A stretch of 64,000 nt of DNA from Cordilura impudica (lineage: Eukaryota; Arthropoda; Insecta; Diptera; Scathophagidae), in contig OY821521.1 of the NCBI GenBank assembly GCA_963682025.1, positions 102,417,111 through 102,481,110 of the forward strand. The letters run 5' to 3'. The notes beneath the pieces are model-generated. The model did no database searches. It had not been told where the DNA came from and was given only the letters and a program-made list of their open reading frames with translations. The position numbers were made by a program, and so were the translations under genes. This document shows positions 22,180 through 34,358 of the stretch, one piece after another. Position 1 is the first letter of the stretch. Every line of letters begins with the position of its first letter.

Positions 22180-24275
22180 ATATCGTATATTTTTGTTAAC
22201 ACACAAACATATGCATAGCAGCACGAGTAAACCGAACTCTAATTGGCTTCTTATATGTATACAGCCGAACAAAAATGAAAATACTCACCAAAGAGTAAAG
22301 TAAGCAACAATTTCATTCAGTCTTATGGAAGCTTTTGAACAAAGCAGGTCTACGTCGCGTTGTCTTGTGAATTTTTACATTGTGTTTTAATAGGAAATCT
22401 CTACGCTTATGAAAAAAATTCCCTTTTTTCCCTACACTACTTTTTTTTAAATTTATTTTTAATTTGTACATTTTCAATTTCAATTATGTAAAAATAACAT
22501 AAAAACAAAGAAAAAAAATATAAAAAATAAGATAAAAATATCATGAGAATTACATAGGAATAATATAAAAAACATACAGATATTATAAACAAGCAAGAAA
22601 ATTATAGTCGGTCTAGACCGACTATACGATACCCTATACCATGCGTTTAGAAACCCTATCTCTTAGGCCCAACTAACTGGACATTGAAAATAAGCAAAAA
22701 CCAAATTTGAGTGGGATTTTTATACCCTCCACTCCAGTGTGCAGAGGGTATATATAAGTTTGTCATTCCGTTTGTAATAATTAGAAAAAAAATTCTGGAC
22801 CCCATAAAATATATATATTTGTGATCCTTATAACAAGCGAAGTTGATATAACGATGTCCGTCTGTCCGTCTGTCCGGCTGTCCGTCTGTCCGTCTGTCCG
22901 TCTGTCCGTCTGTCCGTCTGTGGAAATCACGATGACGGCTTCAATCGGATAGCTAGGGTGCTCCTTGGTATAAAAAATGATTCACTAACATCCTGAGAAG
23001 TTTGCTATTTAAAATCGTCCAAATCGGTTAATCTGGTCCCGAGAATTGAGCGAAGAATTAAAAAGTCATGAGAAAATATGATTTGAATAAGTGTTCTTGT
23101 GATAACGCCCTCAATAGGGCAGATAGGGCGCTTGTTTTTAGTGAGAATGATTCACTAACATCTTGAAAAGGTTCCTGTTTTTAAATCATGACAATAGGTT
23201 TCATAGGTGGCGAGAAATCACTGAAAAGGTAAAAAAAAATATGACGTTTTCCTATATTGTTTTCCTAAATTTTGTATTTTGTCATAGCTGTGCATGTTGT
23301 TTTTGTGGTCGTTGTGTTAATAATATAAAAATTCATCAATATCAATATTTTTTGGTGTAATATTTAAGTTAATTTAATTAATAAAAGAAACTATATAAAA
23401 TCAATATCAATATTCTGCGATTTGTATAACATCACAAAATGTTACAAATTGATACATACTACTGTTACCAATATCAAAATACTATAAATAATATTCATAT
23501 ATTTTGTATATGTATATCCATAATAAGCGCATATTAAAATAAATCGGTATTTTATTTTATTTTTAAAAAATTCTGAAATTTTTAGAGTTGAAAAAATAGT
23601 ATGGTTTTAAGAGTTGTATTTTTAGTACATGTATAAACCCTGCATACTTGCTTTCAAAAGTAGTAGCTAGGTAGGTAAGCCATAAAATAATAATTTATTT
23701 ACCCTGTAAAAAAAATTGTTGCTTAGAAAAATACTATTTTTTGTCAGATGTTAAAAAAAGATGTTAATTAAAATAAATTTTTAAACTTTGTTATTTAATG
23801 TCGGGACGGAGGCAAACGCCATTCCGAAAATTTTGTTTCAACAGTTATCCACATTAAGAATAACCGCGGAGCTCAGCTCAATCAATGTGCAATGATCGAG
23901 CCTTGCCCTGGGAAACATGCGTTTATGCTTTTCTTAACACAAACGCCATTCCCAACTACCAAAAATTTTTGACACGAGCTATTCACATTATGAATAGTCG
24001 CGGAGCTCAACTCAATCATAGTGCAATGATGAAGCATCGCCCTGGGAAACATATATTCATGCTTTTCTTAGCACAAACCGAACTTCTTATGGCACATTAA
24101 AAATAAACTAATTGAGAAGTACAATTCATCATTACGCTGTATTATAATACTATTTTCTTATTTTACTAGTAGCTAGTAAACAAACTGCTCGTATCATTGT
24201 GAACGAAATAGAATTGAAATTGTATGCAGATTTGTTTTACTTAAAAAACCTGTTTCTACAGATAGTGAATAAAAT

Positions 24276-24635
24276 CCCAGTAAGCATTTTATGCAATAAA
24301 TGATCATGTAGAGTCTTTTTGACTCATATGTGCTATTAAAACAGTTATAAATGCGCCCTTTTGCTGATCACAAAATATTCTTTTGTTGGGATTAAATATT
24401 ACCTTACCCGCTCTTGAGAGTCCTTTTTATCCGCTTTTCTAATTAGTTTCGACTCATTTTTGAGTCTTATTTAATGTAATTTTTCTCTAAATCACTTTCT
24501 AAGAGAAAGCAAAAATCATTATCTAGTCTTTTTCTAATAGCGCATGTGATTAAGCAGTTTTTAATCATCAAAAGTGCTCGAAGAAGACACAGTAAGGTAA
24601 TTTTTGTTAAAACAATCTTCGAAATGATGACTGGG
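24276..24635. mobile_element. CCCAGT-type MITE (M4) in HINE-B copy B
   Basis: Orthologous to 21835-22179 in copy A, with a few small indels. Confidence 0.6.
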
Positions 24636-25116
24636 ATATCGTATATTTTTGTTAACACACAAACATATGCATAGCAGCACGAGTAAACCGAACTCAAATT
24701 GGCTTCTTATATGTATACAGCCGAACAAAAATGAAAATACTCACCAAAGAGTAAAGTAAGCAACAATTTCATTCAGTCTTATGGAAGCTTTTGAACAAAG
24801 CAAGTCTATGTCGCGTTGTCTTGTGAATTTTTACATTGTTTTTTAATAGGTACTAGTGATGCCAGGAGATTTTTTCAGAACTCTCTACGCTTATGAAAAA
24901 AATTCCCTTTTTTCCCTACACTACTTTTTTTAAAATTTATTTTTAATTTGTACAATTTCAATTATGTAAAAATAAAAAATAAGATAAAAATATCATGAGA
25001 ATTACATAAGAATAATATAAAAAACATACAGATATTATAAAAAAAATATTTTTGCAATTCTGTTTAATTCATCTTTTTGATATGGTTAGATGTGCATTTA
25101 AAATTTACACAATTAA

Positions 25117-25616
25117 AGGTGTGTTTACACTATGTGTATTTTCCATATGTAAATTCAGTTTTACGATCCACACGTAATTCGGCGTGTGTGTCAAAATTGG
25201 CGTTTTACATACAATTCATCATTTTGCGATCAAACGTACATATGTATTTCCGTATGACATAACCTCTAAATGTAAACAACAGCTGATTTAATTTGTGAAT
25301 TTACAAAAAGTTATTGTTAAAAATAAAGTAATATATTTTTTATATTTTTTAATTGTTAATTAATATTAAACAATTTATTTTTCTTTCAATATTTATCTTT
25401 ATAATTTACTCTGTTTTTCTTTCGCCACAAGCAGTATTGTATTTTAATATGGTTGTCATGCCAAAATAGAACCTGCTCTAATTGAAAAATTTACATATGT
25501 TTTGCCAAATGTGTTGTACATAAACAGTTTTTGAAAGGGTTCACACTATGTGTACAAATTGCATGTGCTAAAACAATAAGAAAAACACAAGCAAAACACA
25601 TAGTGTGAACGCAGCT
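25117..25616 (+). mobile_element. MITE family M2 in HINE-B copy B
   Basis: Ends AGGTGTGTTTACACTATGTG and (inverse) ACATAGTGTGAACGCAGCT, flanked by TAA on both sides (25114-25116, 25617-25619). The interior, including TTTCCGTATGACATAACCTC, is shared with M1, so M1 and M2 are sister Harbinger-like families that differ mostly at their ends. Confidence 0.7.
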
Positions 25617-25677
25617 TAATTAAAATGGCTTGCAAATGAGATGTTACAACTCAAACAGAATATTTGTTCTTGGTTTT

Positions 25678-26848
25678 CAGTGTTGCCGTTTTAGCTTTTT
25701 AGTTGCTAGATTTAGCAACTTTTTTTGTCGTTTAGCATCCAAAATTTTCCAAAAGATGCTAGATGCTAACTTAGAATCTTTTATTAATAAAATGTTGCTT
25801 TTAGCATCTTTTAATGGTATTGATATGTTTTTATTTCTCAAAGTGTAGTACAGTAATTTTGTGTACTACTGCTTTTACCACTCTGCTCGTTTCTTTCAAC
25901 AAATATAACAAAACATTTTGAAATAGAAGAATGTAAACACCAACAACAGTTTTTAATGAATTTGAAAGTCGATTGCCAAAAAATATTATTGTATTAAAAA
26001 AATGCCAAAATTTTCAATACAAAACACATTAAAACGGGTAAAAGAACAGATAACCAATATATTAGAAGAGTTTAAATTTATATCATCTGAAACAGAAAAA
26101 ATTCAAATCCAATGGAGTTATAACACAGAACAAAACTGGGATACAACACTGAATACAACCTCTTTATGGATTGAAAAATTCTATTGGCGAAAATCCATTT
26201 TAGGAATCAATATTTGTGTTGTCTATATTAGTTTTGTCTTTCTCAAAAGCCGAAGTTGAACGTTTGTTTAGCTTAATAGCTTTAGTTAAAAGCAAACTTC
26301 GAACAGAATAAAATCCGAGTTGTTATGTTCTGTAATACGTATAAAAGAAGGATTGAAATTGAAAAATTGGTGCTGTCACACTTACAATATACCGAGCGAT
26401 GTCGTTGATAAGAGTCGATCGTCAGAAAAATATCAGAGCCAAGAAGAACTTGAAGATGAAGACATCACAGAAATGTTAGATTCCATAAACCAATTATTCT
26501 AATATAATCGTATCTTTTGATAATGTAATTTCTGTTATATTTTAAATAAAAAAAAAATTGCTCTAAAATTAAAAATATTTAATTTAAGTTTAAAATAAAC
26601 TCAATTTGATGTTAATAAAAATTTCAGATGAAATCCAAAATAATTTTAATTAAAATTTAAAAAATATAAATCGAAACATATGTTTTATATTAATTTTTCG
26701 ATTTAAAAACCAAAGAATTTATTAATAAGTATATAATTTTTCAGTATAAAGGTAATGAAATTTGAAAAAAAAAATTTAGCATCCAGTACGTTTAAGCATC
26801 TTTTTTTGCAATTTAGCATCTTTACAATTTCAAATTATGGCAATACTG
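25678..26848 (+). mobile_element. Non-autonomous hAT element in HINE-B copy B
   Basis: Ends CAGTGTTGCC and GGCAATACTG are flanked by TTGGTTTT (left) and TTGGGTTT (right). In copy A both flanks are exactly TTGGTTTT, the 8-bp duplication of hAT elements. TAGCATCT-like words are repeated next to both ends. It contains a transposase remnant at 26002-26502. Confidence 0.75.
26002..26502 (+). pseudogene. hAT transposase C-terminal remnant
   Basis: 26002-26230 encodes a poorly conserved stretch (FSIQNTLKRVKEQITNIL). 26228-26502, with one frame change, encodes the dimerisation domain: FSKAEVERLFSLIALVKSKL, then SVIRIKEGLK and YNIPSDVVDKS, matching the 'S.A.VER.FS......K..LR' signature at the end of hAT transposases. 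Copy A (from 30050) has lost the middle (equivalent of about 26078-26331), leaving only the tail. Dead in both. Confidence 0.6.
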
Positions 26849-26869
26849 TTGGGTTTAAAAGATTTTTTA

Positions 26870-27078
26870 TAACAGTGGTTATAAGCATGTATACTTAGAT
26901 CTGATTTATCGCATTTTAATATATTTTCAAAAGCCTTGCATTTGCATTTATAGTCGTCACCTTTGACCTGCTCCAGCCATCCATTAGCTTCTCGTCTCTC
27001 AACTAACTGAAGCAAAATCTTTATGTTCTATATTTCTTTGATGTGTTTTCAGCATCATCGAAAAACGAATCGGACATT
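26870..27078 (-). pseudogene. hAT-type BED/zinc-finger N-terminal fragment, reversed in HINE-B
   Basis: Minus-strand reading gives ERREANGWLEQVKGDDYKCK, then a cysteine, KSDLSIHA and H, resembling the N-terminal finger of hAT transposases ('GWL..V.GD..KA.C..C......KKSDL..H'). A possible start, MSDSFFDDAENTSKKY, lies at about 27077 in another frame. Present also in copy A (about 30630-30840), so carried by HINE-B before duplication. No catalytic part follows in this orientation. Confidence 0.45.
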
Positions 27079-28383
27079 TTTCTAAAATTAATTATGTTTC
27101 TAAATTAATTATGCTCAAATTTATAATATTTTAATGTTATGCACAAAACAGTGTTTTATACTTGTCATTGTTATTAAAGAATCCACATATTTACTTCCTT
27201 CATATTATAGAGTTATTACCAGACTTAAAAAGACTTTAAAGTTTAAAATTGAAAAAAATTATGCGATATTTAACAAATACATTCAAAATAGTTTTGACTG
27301 AAATTTTTGGCAGTTTTAGTTTTGCCTTGTATCAGTAAAATGTTCAGATATTAACTAAAAAAAAACAGTTTGTTAAATATTTTCATCTTAATTATCTTAA
27401 TTAATTTAAAGACACAAAGATAGATTTAATACAATAAAAAGAAGTAAGAGTTGAAAGTTGATCTATGCGGACTCACAAATGTGCCCTATACTAATAGGTC
27501 TGGAAAATTGAAAAGGATTGTAAAAAATAAAATGCACCTTTATATTAAAAAATTTAAATTAAAAAGAAAATTACAAAATAAACCATTTACCTGGTTAAAC
27601 TTAATATTGTTTGTAATTATCTGGATCAGGTTAGTATTTAAAATGGGATAAATCGGGAGTCATTCTGCCAATTTATGACCTAAAATATGTAGACACCTCT
27701 ATAAAATGCTGAAAATTCAGAGCATTTGTTGTAATAATTCAGTAATAGGTTTATCAAAGTGTTTACATATTCAAATATTTTTTATACATTTGTTACAAAT
27801 AGTGCAAGAAGTCCAGATATTAATGTAAACGTAAAACCCAGGTGGAGGGTATCAAAGATTCGGCATAGCCGAATTTAACACTCTTACTTGTTATTAATTT
27901 TTTTGGCTGCAGATATGAAAAAGTTCATATCGGATGCTATATCTATAAAGGGACTAGGTCCAAAAATGGGCCGATCCTGATCATGTTTGGTAAAGTCTCT
28001 TGTATTTTGCAAAAATATGTACAAACAAAATTTGAGAAGAATCAGTGCAATATTTTTGTTTTTTAATAGATTTAAGTGAAGATCGGGAAGCAGCTCTATA
28101 TGGGGTCAAAGGGATCATTTTTGGACTACTCATAAGTGGATGTAATGAACGCATACAAACCCAATTTGAGTAAGATCTATATGACAATTTGGATCTTATG
28201 GCAATTTATGTCGATTTCATATGGGTAATTTGTATGGGAGCTAGGTCTGAACATGGACCGATTCTCACCAATTTCAATAGCGTTCATCCCATGGCCGATA
28301 AAAGCTTATGTACCAAATTTCATCAAAATATATTCATATTTGCGACCTGCAGTTTGATTACAAGCTTTACATGGACACACAGA

Positions 28384-28448
28384 CGGACGGACGGACGGAC
28401 GGACGGACGGACGGACGGACGGACGGACGGACGGACGGACGGACGGAC
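28384..28448 (+). repeat. (GGAC)n microsatellite, about 16 units, within HINE-A copy 7
   Basis: Perfect GGAC repeats. Other HINE-A copies have roughly 1 to 6 units at the same place, so the tract is unstable. Confidence 0.9.
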
Positions 28449-28659
28449 ATTGTTAAATCAACTCAAAAAGTGATTCTGATTCGATCGGTATAATTAAAGA
28501 TGGGTCTAGGTCAAATATTTTTGGTTGTTACAAACAGCAGCACAAAGTCATTATACCCAAACCACATAGTGGTATAGGGTATAAAAAAACATTTTTGCAA
28601 TTCTGTATAATTCATCTTTTTGATATGATTAGATGTTCATTTAAAATTTACACAATTAA

Positions 28660-29146
28660 AGGTTTGTTTACACTATGTATATTTTCCATATGTAAATTCA
28701 GTTTTACGATCCATACGTAATTCGGCGTGTGTGTCAAAATTGGCGTTTTACATACAATTCATCATTTTTGCGATCAAACGTACATATGTATTTCCGTATG
28801 ACATAACCTCTAAATGTAAACAACAGCTGATTTAATTTGTGAATTTACAAAAATAAAGTAATATATTTTATATATTTTTTAATTGTTAATTAATATTAAA
28901 CAATTTATTTTTCTTTCAATATTTATCTTTATAATTTACTCTGTTTTTCTTTCGCCACAAGCATTTTTGTATTTGAATATGGTTGTCATGCCAAAATAGA
29001 ACCTGCTCTAATTGAAAAATTTACATATGTTTTGCCAAATGTGTTGTACATAAACAGTTTTTGAAAGGGTTCACACTATGTGTACAAATTGCACGTGCTA
29101 AAACAATAAGAAAAACACAAGCAAAACACATAGTGTGAACGCAGCT
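28660..29146 (+). mobile_element. MITE family M2 in HINE-B copy A
   Basis: Orthologous to 25117-25616. Its right TAA flank was the target of the M1 insertion that follows. Confidence 0.65.
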
Positions 29147-29149
29147 TAA

Positions 29150-29632
29150 AGGTGCTATTACATGAAGTGTTTTTTACATATGTACTGTCACTTTTTTTAT
29201 CCATATTAAATTCTTCATGTCTGTCAAAATTGTCTTTTACATACGATTCATAATTTTTGCTATCACACGTGCATATGTATTTCCGTATGACATAACCTCT
29301 AAATGTAAACAACAGCTGACCTAATTTGTGAATTTACAAAAATTTATTGTGAAAAAAAAGTTATATATTTTTGAATTGTTAATTAATATTGAACAATTTA
29401 TTTTTCTTTCAATATTAATCTTTATAATTTACTCTGTTTTTCTTTCGCCACAAGCAGTGTTGTATTTTCATATGTTTGTCATGCAAAAATAGAACCTGTT
29501 CTAATTGAAAAATGTACATGTGACTTTCCTCATGTATTGTACATAAACAATGTTTCATATGTAACACACGATGTGTACAACTTTTGTTGTGGGACAGTAC
29601 ATATGTAAAAAACACACCATGTAATAGCACCT
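29150..29632 (+). mobile_element. MITE family M1, copy 2 (only in HINE-B copy A)
   Basis: AGGTGCTATTACA...TGTAATAGCACCT with about 40-bp near-perfect inverted repeats, flanked by TAA (29147-29149, 29633-29635). Copy B has the empty site GCAGCTTAATTAAAATGG. It landed exactly on the TAA at the end of the M2 element. Confidence 0.8.
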
Positions 29633-29693
29633 TAATTAAAATGGCTTGCAAATGAGATGTTACAACTCAAACAGAATATTTGTTCTTGGTTTT

Positions 29694-30619
29694 CAGTGTT
29701 GCCGTTTTAGTTTTTTAGTTGCTAGATTTAGCAACTTTTTTTTGTCGTTTAGCATCCAAAATTTATCAAAAGATGCTAGATGCTAACTTAGAATCTTTTA
29801 TTAATAAAAAGTTGCTTTTAGCATCTTTTTTTTGATATTTTTTTTTTCATTATTTTTGAATATATAATTTTAATGGTATTGATATGTTTTTATTTCTCAA
29901 AGTGTAGTACAGTAATTTTGTGTACTACTCTGCTCGTTTCTTTCAACAAATATAACAAAATATTTTGAATTAGAAGAATGTAAACACCAACAACAGTTTT
30001 TAATGAATTTGAAAGTCGATTGCCACAAAATATTATTGTATTAAAAAAATGCCAAAATTTTCAATACAAAACACATTAAATCGGGTAAAAGAACAGATAA
30101 CCAATATATTAGAAGGAAAGAATGATTGAAATTGAAAAATCGGTGCTGTCACACTTACAATATACCGAGCGATGTCGTTGATAAGAGTCGATCGTCAGAA
30201 ATATATCAGAGCCAAGAAGAACTTGAAGATGAAGACATCACAGAAATGTTAGATTCCATAAACCAATTATTCTAATATAATCGTATCTTCTGATAATGTA
30301 ATTTCTGTTATATTTTAAATAAAAAAAAATCCCTCTAAAATTAAAAATATTTAATTTAAGTTTAAAATAAACTCAATTTGATGTTAATAAAAATTTCAGA
30401 TGAAATCCAAAATAATTTTAATTAAAATTTAAAAAATATAAATCGAAACATATGTTTTATATTAATTTTTCGATTTAAAAACCAAAGAATTTATTAATAA
30501 GTATATAATTTTTCAGTATAAAGGTAATGAAATTTGAAAAAAAAATTTAGCATCCAGTACGTTTAAGCATCTTTTTTTGCAATTTAGCATCTTTACAATT
30601 TCAAATTATGGCAATACTG
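29694..30619 (+). mobile_element. Non-autonomous hAT element in HINE-B copy A
   Basis: Same element as 25678-26848 with a ~250-bp internal deletion; perfect 8-bp flanks TTGGTTTT (29686-29693 and 30620-30627). Confidence 0.75.
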
Positions 30620-31637
30620 TTGGTTTTAAAAGATTGTATACTTAGATCTGATTTATCGCATTTTAATATATTTTCAAAAGCCTTGCATTTGCATTTATAG
30701 TCGTCACCTTTGACCTGCTCCAGCCATCCATTAGCTTCTCGTCTCTCAACTAACTGAAGCAAAATCTTTATGTTCTGTATTTCTTTGATGTGTTTTCAGC
30801 ATCATCGAAAAACGAATCCGACATTTTTCTAAAATTAATTATGTTTCTAAAATTAATTATGTTCAAATTTATAATATTTTAATGTTATGCACAAAACAGT
30901 GTTTTATACTTGTCATTGTTATTAAAGAATCCACATATTTACTTCCTTCATATTATAGAGTTATTACCAGATTTAAAAAGACTTTAAAGTTTAAAATTGA
31001 AAAAAATTATGCGATATTTAACAAATACATTCAAAAGTTTTGACTGAAATTTTTGGCAGTTTTAGTTTTGCCTTGTATCAGTAAAATGTTCAGATATTAA
31101 CTAAAAAAAAACAGTTTGTTAAATATTTTCATCTTAATTATCTTAATTAATTTAAAGACACAAAGATAGATTTAATACAATAAAAAGAAGTAAGAGTTGA
31201 AAGTTGATCTATGCGGACTCACAAATGTGCCCTATACTAATAGGTCTGGAAAATTGAAAAGGATTGTAAAAAATAAAATGCACCTTTATATTAAAAAATT
31301 TAAGTTAAAAAGAAAATTACAAAATAAACCATTTACCTGGTTAAACTTAATATTGTTTGTAATTATCTGGATCAGGTTAGTATTTAAAATGGGATAAATC
31401 GGGAGTCATTGTGCCAATTTATGACCTAAAATATGTAGACACCTCTATAAAATGCTGAAAATTCAGAGCATTTGTTGTAATAATTCAGTAATTGGTTTGT
31501 CAAAGTGTTTACATATTCAAATATTTTATATACATTTGTTACAAATAGTGCAAGAAGTCCAGATATTAATGTAAACGTAAAACCCAGGTGGAGGGTATCA
31601 AAGATTCGGCATAGCCGAATTTAACACTCTTACTTGT

Positions 31638-33790
31638 TTTTATATATATTTGATATACATAGTTTTTAATAATTTTTGGTATTTTTTTTGACTGGCGTTT
31701 TAAAACTTGCGGGGCCCTTAATCGCTTTTTTGGCCTTTTTTGAGCCGGGGTTTTTTAAAATTTGCCATTTATTTGTCCGTCCTTCCGCACTTTGTCCGTC
31801 CTCTCGTACTTTAGCATGGAAAACTCCTCGAGGACTCGTGCAGCTCCGCAGCATTAGGATAGACTGTGTATGAGAGGGTGTAATTATTACACAAAATCAT
31901 TTTACAGTACTTCCTTCCAGGAAATATTAGCTGTGCGTCGGCCCTTAGGTTTAATGTCTACCTTTACATTTCTGAATGTTCTTCCTCGAGATAAAGCACA
32001 TTAATAACAGGGCAGTAATACCAAAATATGCGGGAGAAGTTAACGTACAGTAAAACAATATCTGAATATGCCCTGAGAAGTTAACGTACGGTAATGTCAA
32101 AATATACCAAGAGAAGTTAACGTACAGTAAAATTGGTTGCCCACGCATAACTTTCCTCAAACCCAACGAATTTAAGCAGTTAATAGCTCAAAAGAAAGAG
32201 CTTGATCCACTGAGTGTTCTTAGATTTATATCAACAGCCTACGTTAATTATAACTCTAGTTATAGAGTTTTGAGAGAAGAAAAATATTGAAAAAAATCTT
32301 GAATGCAAAGTTTATTCATAAATTCTTTTAATATATAAGATTAATTTAGATTCAGCAGTAATTAAAGCAAATTAATCTAAAAGATACGAACATTTATTTT
32401 TTTAGATTGAAAATTTTAAGAAAATAAATTTCTGATATTCTTAATATCTTTTTGTTCAATGTCAATAATAATACCAAAATGTAAAAAAAAAATCTGCATT
32501 TAGAATTGGTTTAATAATATCAGCTAAAATATAAATGAATACAGAAATAATAATGTAACCTTTAGTTGCTGTAATAGTAACATCCGAGAAACTTTTATAT
32601 CTAAACAATTTTGTGATAGAAATAAAAGAAAATACTGCACTTTTATCAGTTAAAAAATTTAAATTTATTTCTGGTATTTATGACGTTGTTTAGAAATACC
32701 ATTATTTGTCTTTACAATTATGGGAAAGTATAGCTATATAAAATTTTGAGTATGACGACTTGAAATGAAACCACATGGATAAATATATTTAAAGTTTTAT
32801 TGTCGAATTTCTGATGATACAAACATAAATTTTATTGCATATTGCTTTGTATAGATCGCGCAGTAACCATTTTAAATTAAAGTTTTACAATGAGGAAAAT
32901 AATTTAATGATATTTAACAAACAACAAACAATTTATTAGATTAAGATTTGTACAATTCTCTATTGTTCATAGCGTAATTAAAATTTAATTGTAAAATGCG
33001 AAATTATGTCTACTAAATGCAATTATTATTATCTGTTATCAATTTGGATTTGAAATTTAATTGAAAAAAAAAAAAAGTAATTTGACTCTTCATGTATTAC
33101 TTTGAAGAAAATTTAATGTGAAAAAATTCGATTGAATGATATTGGATTTAATTGATGATGTATTTGATTTGATAAAGTTGATGTATGATAATAAAATAGT
33201 GAATTGTATTTTATTGAGGTTAACATACTCGTTCCAAATTACAAAATTTTATAACATCTTGTTGTTATATTAGCTTCAGAATTCAGTTAAGATATAAAAT
33301 TGCACATTTTGAAATTATCCGATTATGGTGATGTTGTTGAGCATGAGTTCATAATATGTTTAAAACTACGGACCACATAAATCTAGAAATTCATATCAAT
33401 ATAATCTATAAGCAACGGACCTCTAACCTGGAAAAAGTTTAATAATTTACTATAATGATAAGAAAATACTTATTTCTTATCTTTTGAAAAATCTCAAAGT
33501 GGTCAAATCGTATTAAGGCGAATTGCTGTTATATTAAATCGTTCTTCATCATATACTCAAGGTTAATGAGAAATGAATTTATGTTGATTTAGCAATTTCC
33601 CTTCAATCAAGAAATTAGCCAAATTAATATTCCGTAATCGCATTTTCCAGACTGGTATCTTATACGTAAAAAGTTTCGCTTTCTCACATTTTATGATACC
33701 TGCAGAAGAGGTTTCAGAAGTTGTAAAAAACCTTGTTTGGATACCATTCATCGAGATTCTCTTGCTTTCAAATGTTCACATCATCTTTAA
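31638..33790. other. AT-rich region with no gene; decayed Helitron end and a short tandem repeat
   Basis: At 31832-31856, GAGGACTCGTGCAGCTCCGC resembles the Helitron end at 19587-19612 but has lost the clean hairpin. At 32012-32137 a ~47-bp unit repeats three times. The remaining ~1.6 kb (32160-33790) shows no ORF or repeat I recognise. Confidence 0.5.
32012..32137 (+). repeat. Three tandem units sharing AGAAGTTAACGTAC
   Basis: AGAAGTTAACGTACAGTAA, AGAAGTTAACGTACGGTAA and AGAAGTTAACGTACAGTAA are each preceded by an AATATGC/AATATAC-type segment, with spacings near 45-50 bases. Confidence 0.7.
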
Positions 33791-33792
33791 TA

Positions 33793-34358
33793 CAGGGTGC
33801 GGCTAAAGTAACTATATGATGAGATTTAAAACTGCTCTAGCATATTCCAAGCGCAATGCGAAGTCCTCAGGATTTAGTTTTTGGATTTTGTAAGGGAAGG
33901 GGTCTAATCGTGTTTTAAAATTCGCCGAAGAGTGCGGTCAGAAAGCTGCAACTGGGAAGATCGTCTTCTCGTTGATGCCTGCGGATTTTCTTCGACGCTC
34001 TGTCGCACAGCATCAATATTTTCGGCCGATCTGCCAGTTCGAGGTCTGCCCATACGTCTTGAATCTGCGGCAGTCCCATATTCAGCAAAATTATTCACCA
34101 ACGAACGAACGTTTGGACCCGTTGGAGCAGTTCTTACACCATAAAATCTTCTGTATGCACGTTGAGTATTAATTATCGAACGATGATTTTCAATGAATAG
34201 AAAAACAATCTTAGTTCTTTGCGCAATTGTATGGCGTTCCATTTTTAAATATTCTCCCAAGTTTAATTTCTGAAATAGGAAAAAAGAAAAAGTTAAATAC
34301 TCGCAAGCAAAGAAGTTACAATTGTTTTACATCATATAGTAACTTTAGCCGCACCCTG
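33793..34358 (-). mobile_element. Deleted Tc1/mariner-superfamily element with 28-bp ends
   Basis: Left CAGGGTGCGGCTAAAGTAAC, with the repeat extending to ATATGATG, and its inverse at the right, one mismatch in about 29. TA flanks both sides (33791-33792, 34359-34360). Only 566 bp remains; the middle codes for the transposase N-terminus and the catalytic part is deleted. Confidence 0.85.
33904..34260 (-). pseudogene. Mariner-like transposase N-terminus (DUF4817-type helix-turn-helix)
   Basis: The ORF has ATG starts at MGEYLK or MERHTIAQRTKIVFLFIENH. RAYRRFYGVRTAPTGPNVRS is the first helix-turn-helix, and GRPRTGRSAENIDAVRQSVE followed by RRRSSQLQLSDRTLRRILKHD is the linker and second helix-turn-helix. 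Such a domain binds the terminal repeats. The frame is clean for 118 codons, then stops; no D,D catalytic triad follows. Because binding domain and termini both survive, a product could in principle bind related ends, but no expression evidence exists. Confidence 0.75.

Larger units (their letters stand above)
22721..27891 (+). mobile_element. HINE-B copy B, complete, 5171 bp
   Basis: From TATACCCTCCACTCC to CTTACTTGT, inserted between T and T of HINE-A copy 7 (GGGATTTT | TATTAATT) with nothing lost. It holds the GTCTGTCC array (about 22856-22918), the ~134-bp tandem units, the M4 element, an M2 MITE, a hAT-type MITE and a reversed hAT zinc-finger fragment. It encodes no rolling-circle enzymes, so mobility must have been supplied in trans. 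Confidence 0.8.
22589..28583 (-). mobile_element. HINE-A copy 7, split by HINE-B copy B
   Basis: The two parts, 22589-22720 and 27892-28583, together give a complete 824-bp copy. Closing the gap restores the text GTGGGATTTTTATTAATTTT found in other copies. Its insertion site in HINE-B copy A lies between two Ts (on its own strand) with no visible target duplication. Confidence 0.9.
19733..31637 (+). mobile_element. HINE-B copy A (split by HINE-A copy 7)
   Basis: It starts with a hairpin, TATACCCTC...GAGGGTATA (19733-19764), and continues with a GTCTGTCC microsatellite (19868-19918). It ends with GGTGGAGGGTATC, the hairpin TTCGGCATAGCCGAA and CTTACTTGT (31637). Its two halves, 19733-22588 and 28584-31637, are colinear with the uninterrupted copy B. 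Passengers are an M3 MITE, an M4 element, M2 and M1 MITEs and a hAT-type MITE. No Rep or helicase is encoded. Confidence 0.75.

Noticed and set aside
22856..22918. Regular GTCTGTCC repeats that might suggest a CRISPR-like array
   Set aside because: They are an uninterrupted short tandem repeat without spacers, at the same place in every HINE-B copy of a eukaryotic genome.
27451..27651. 66-codon ORF identical at 27451 and 31197
   Set aside because: It lies in the 3' region of HINE-B copies A and B; identity reflects recent copying. TTG start, no recognisable domain.
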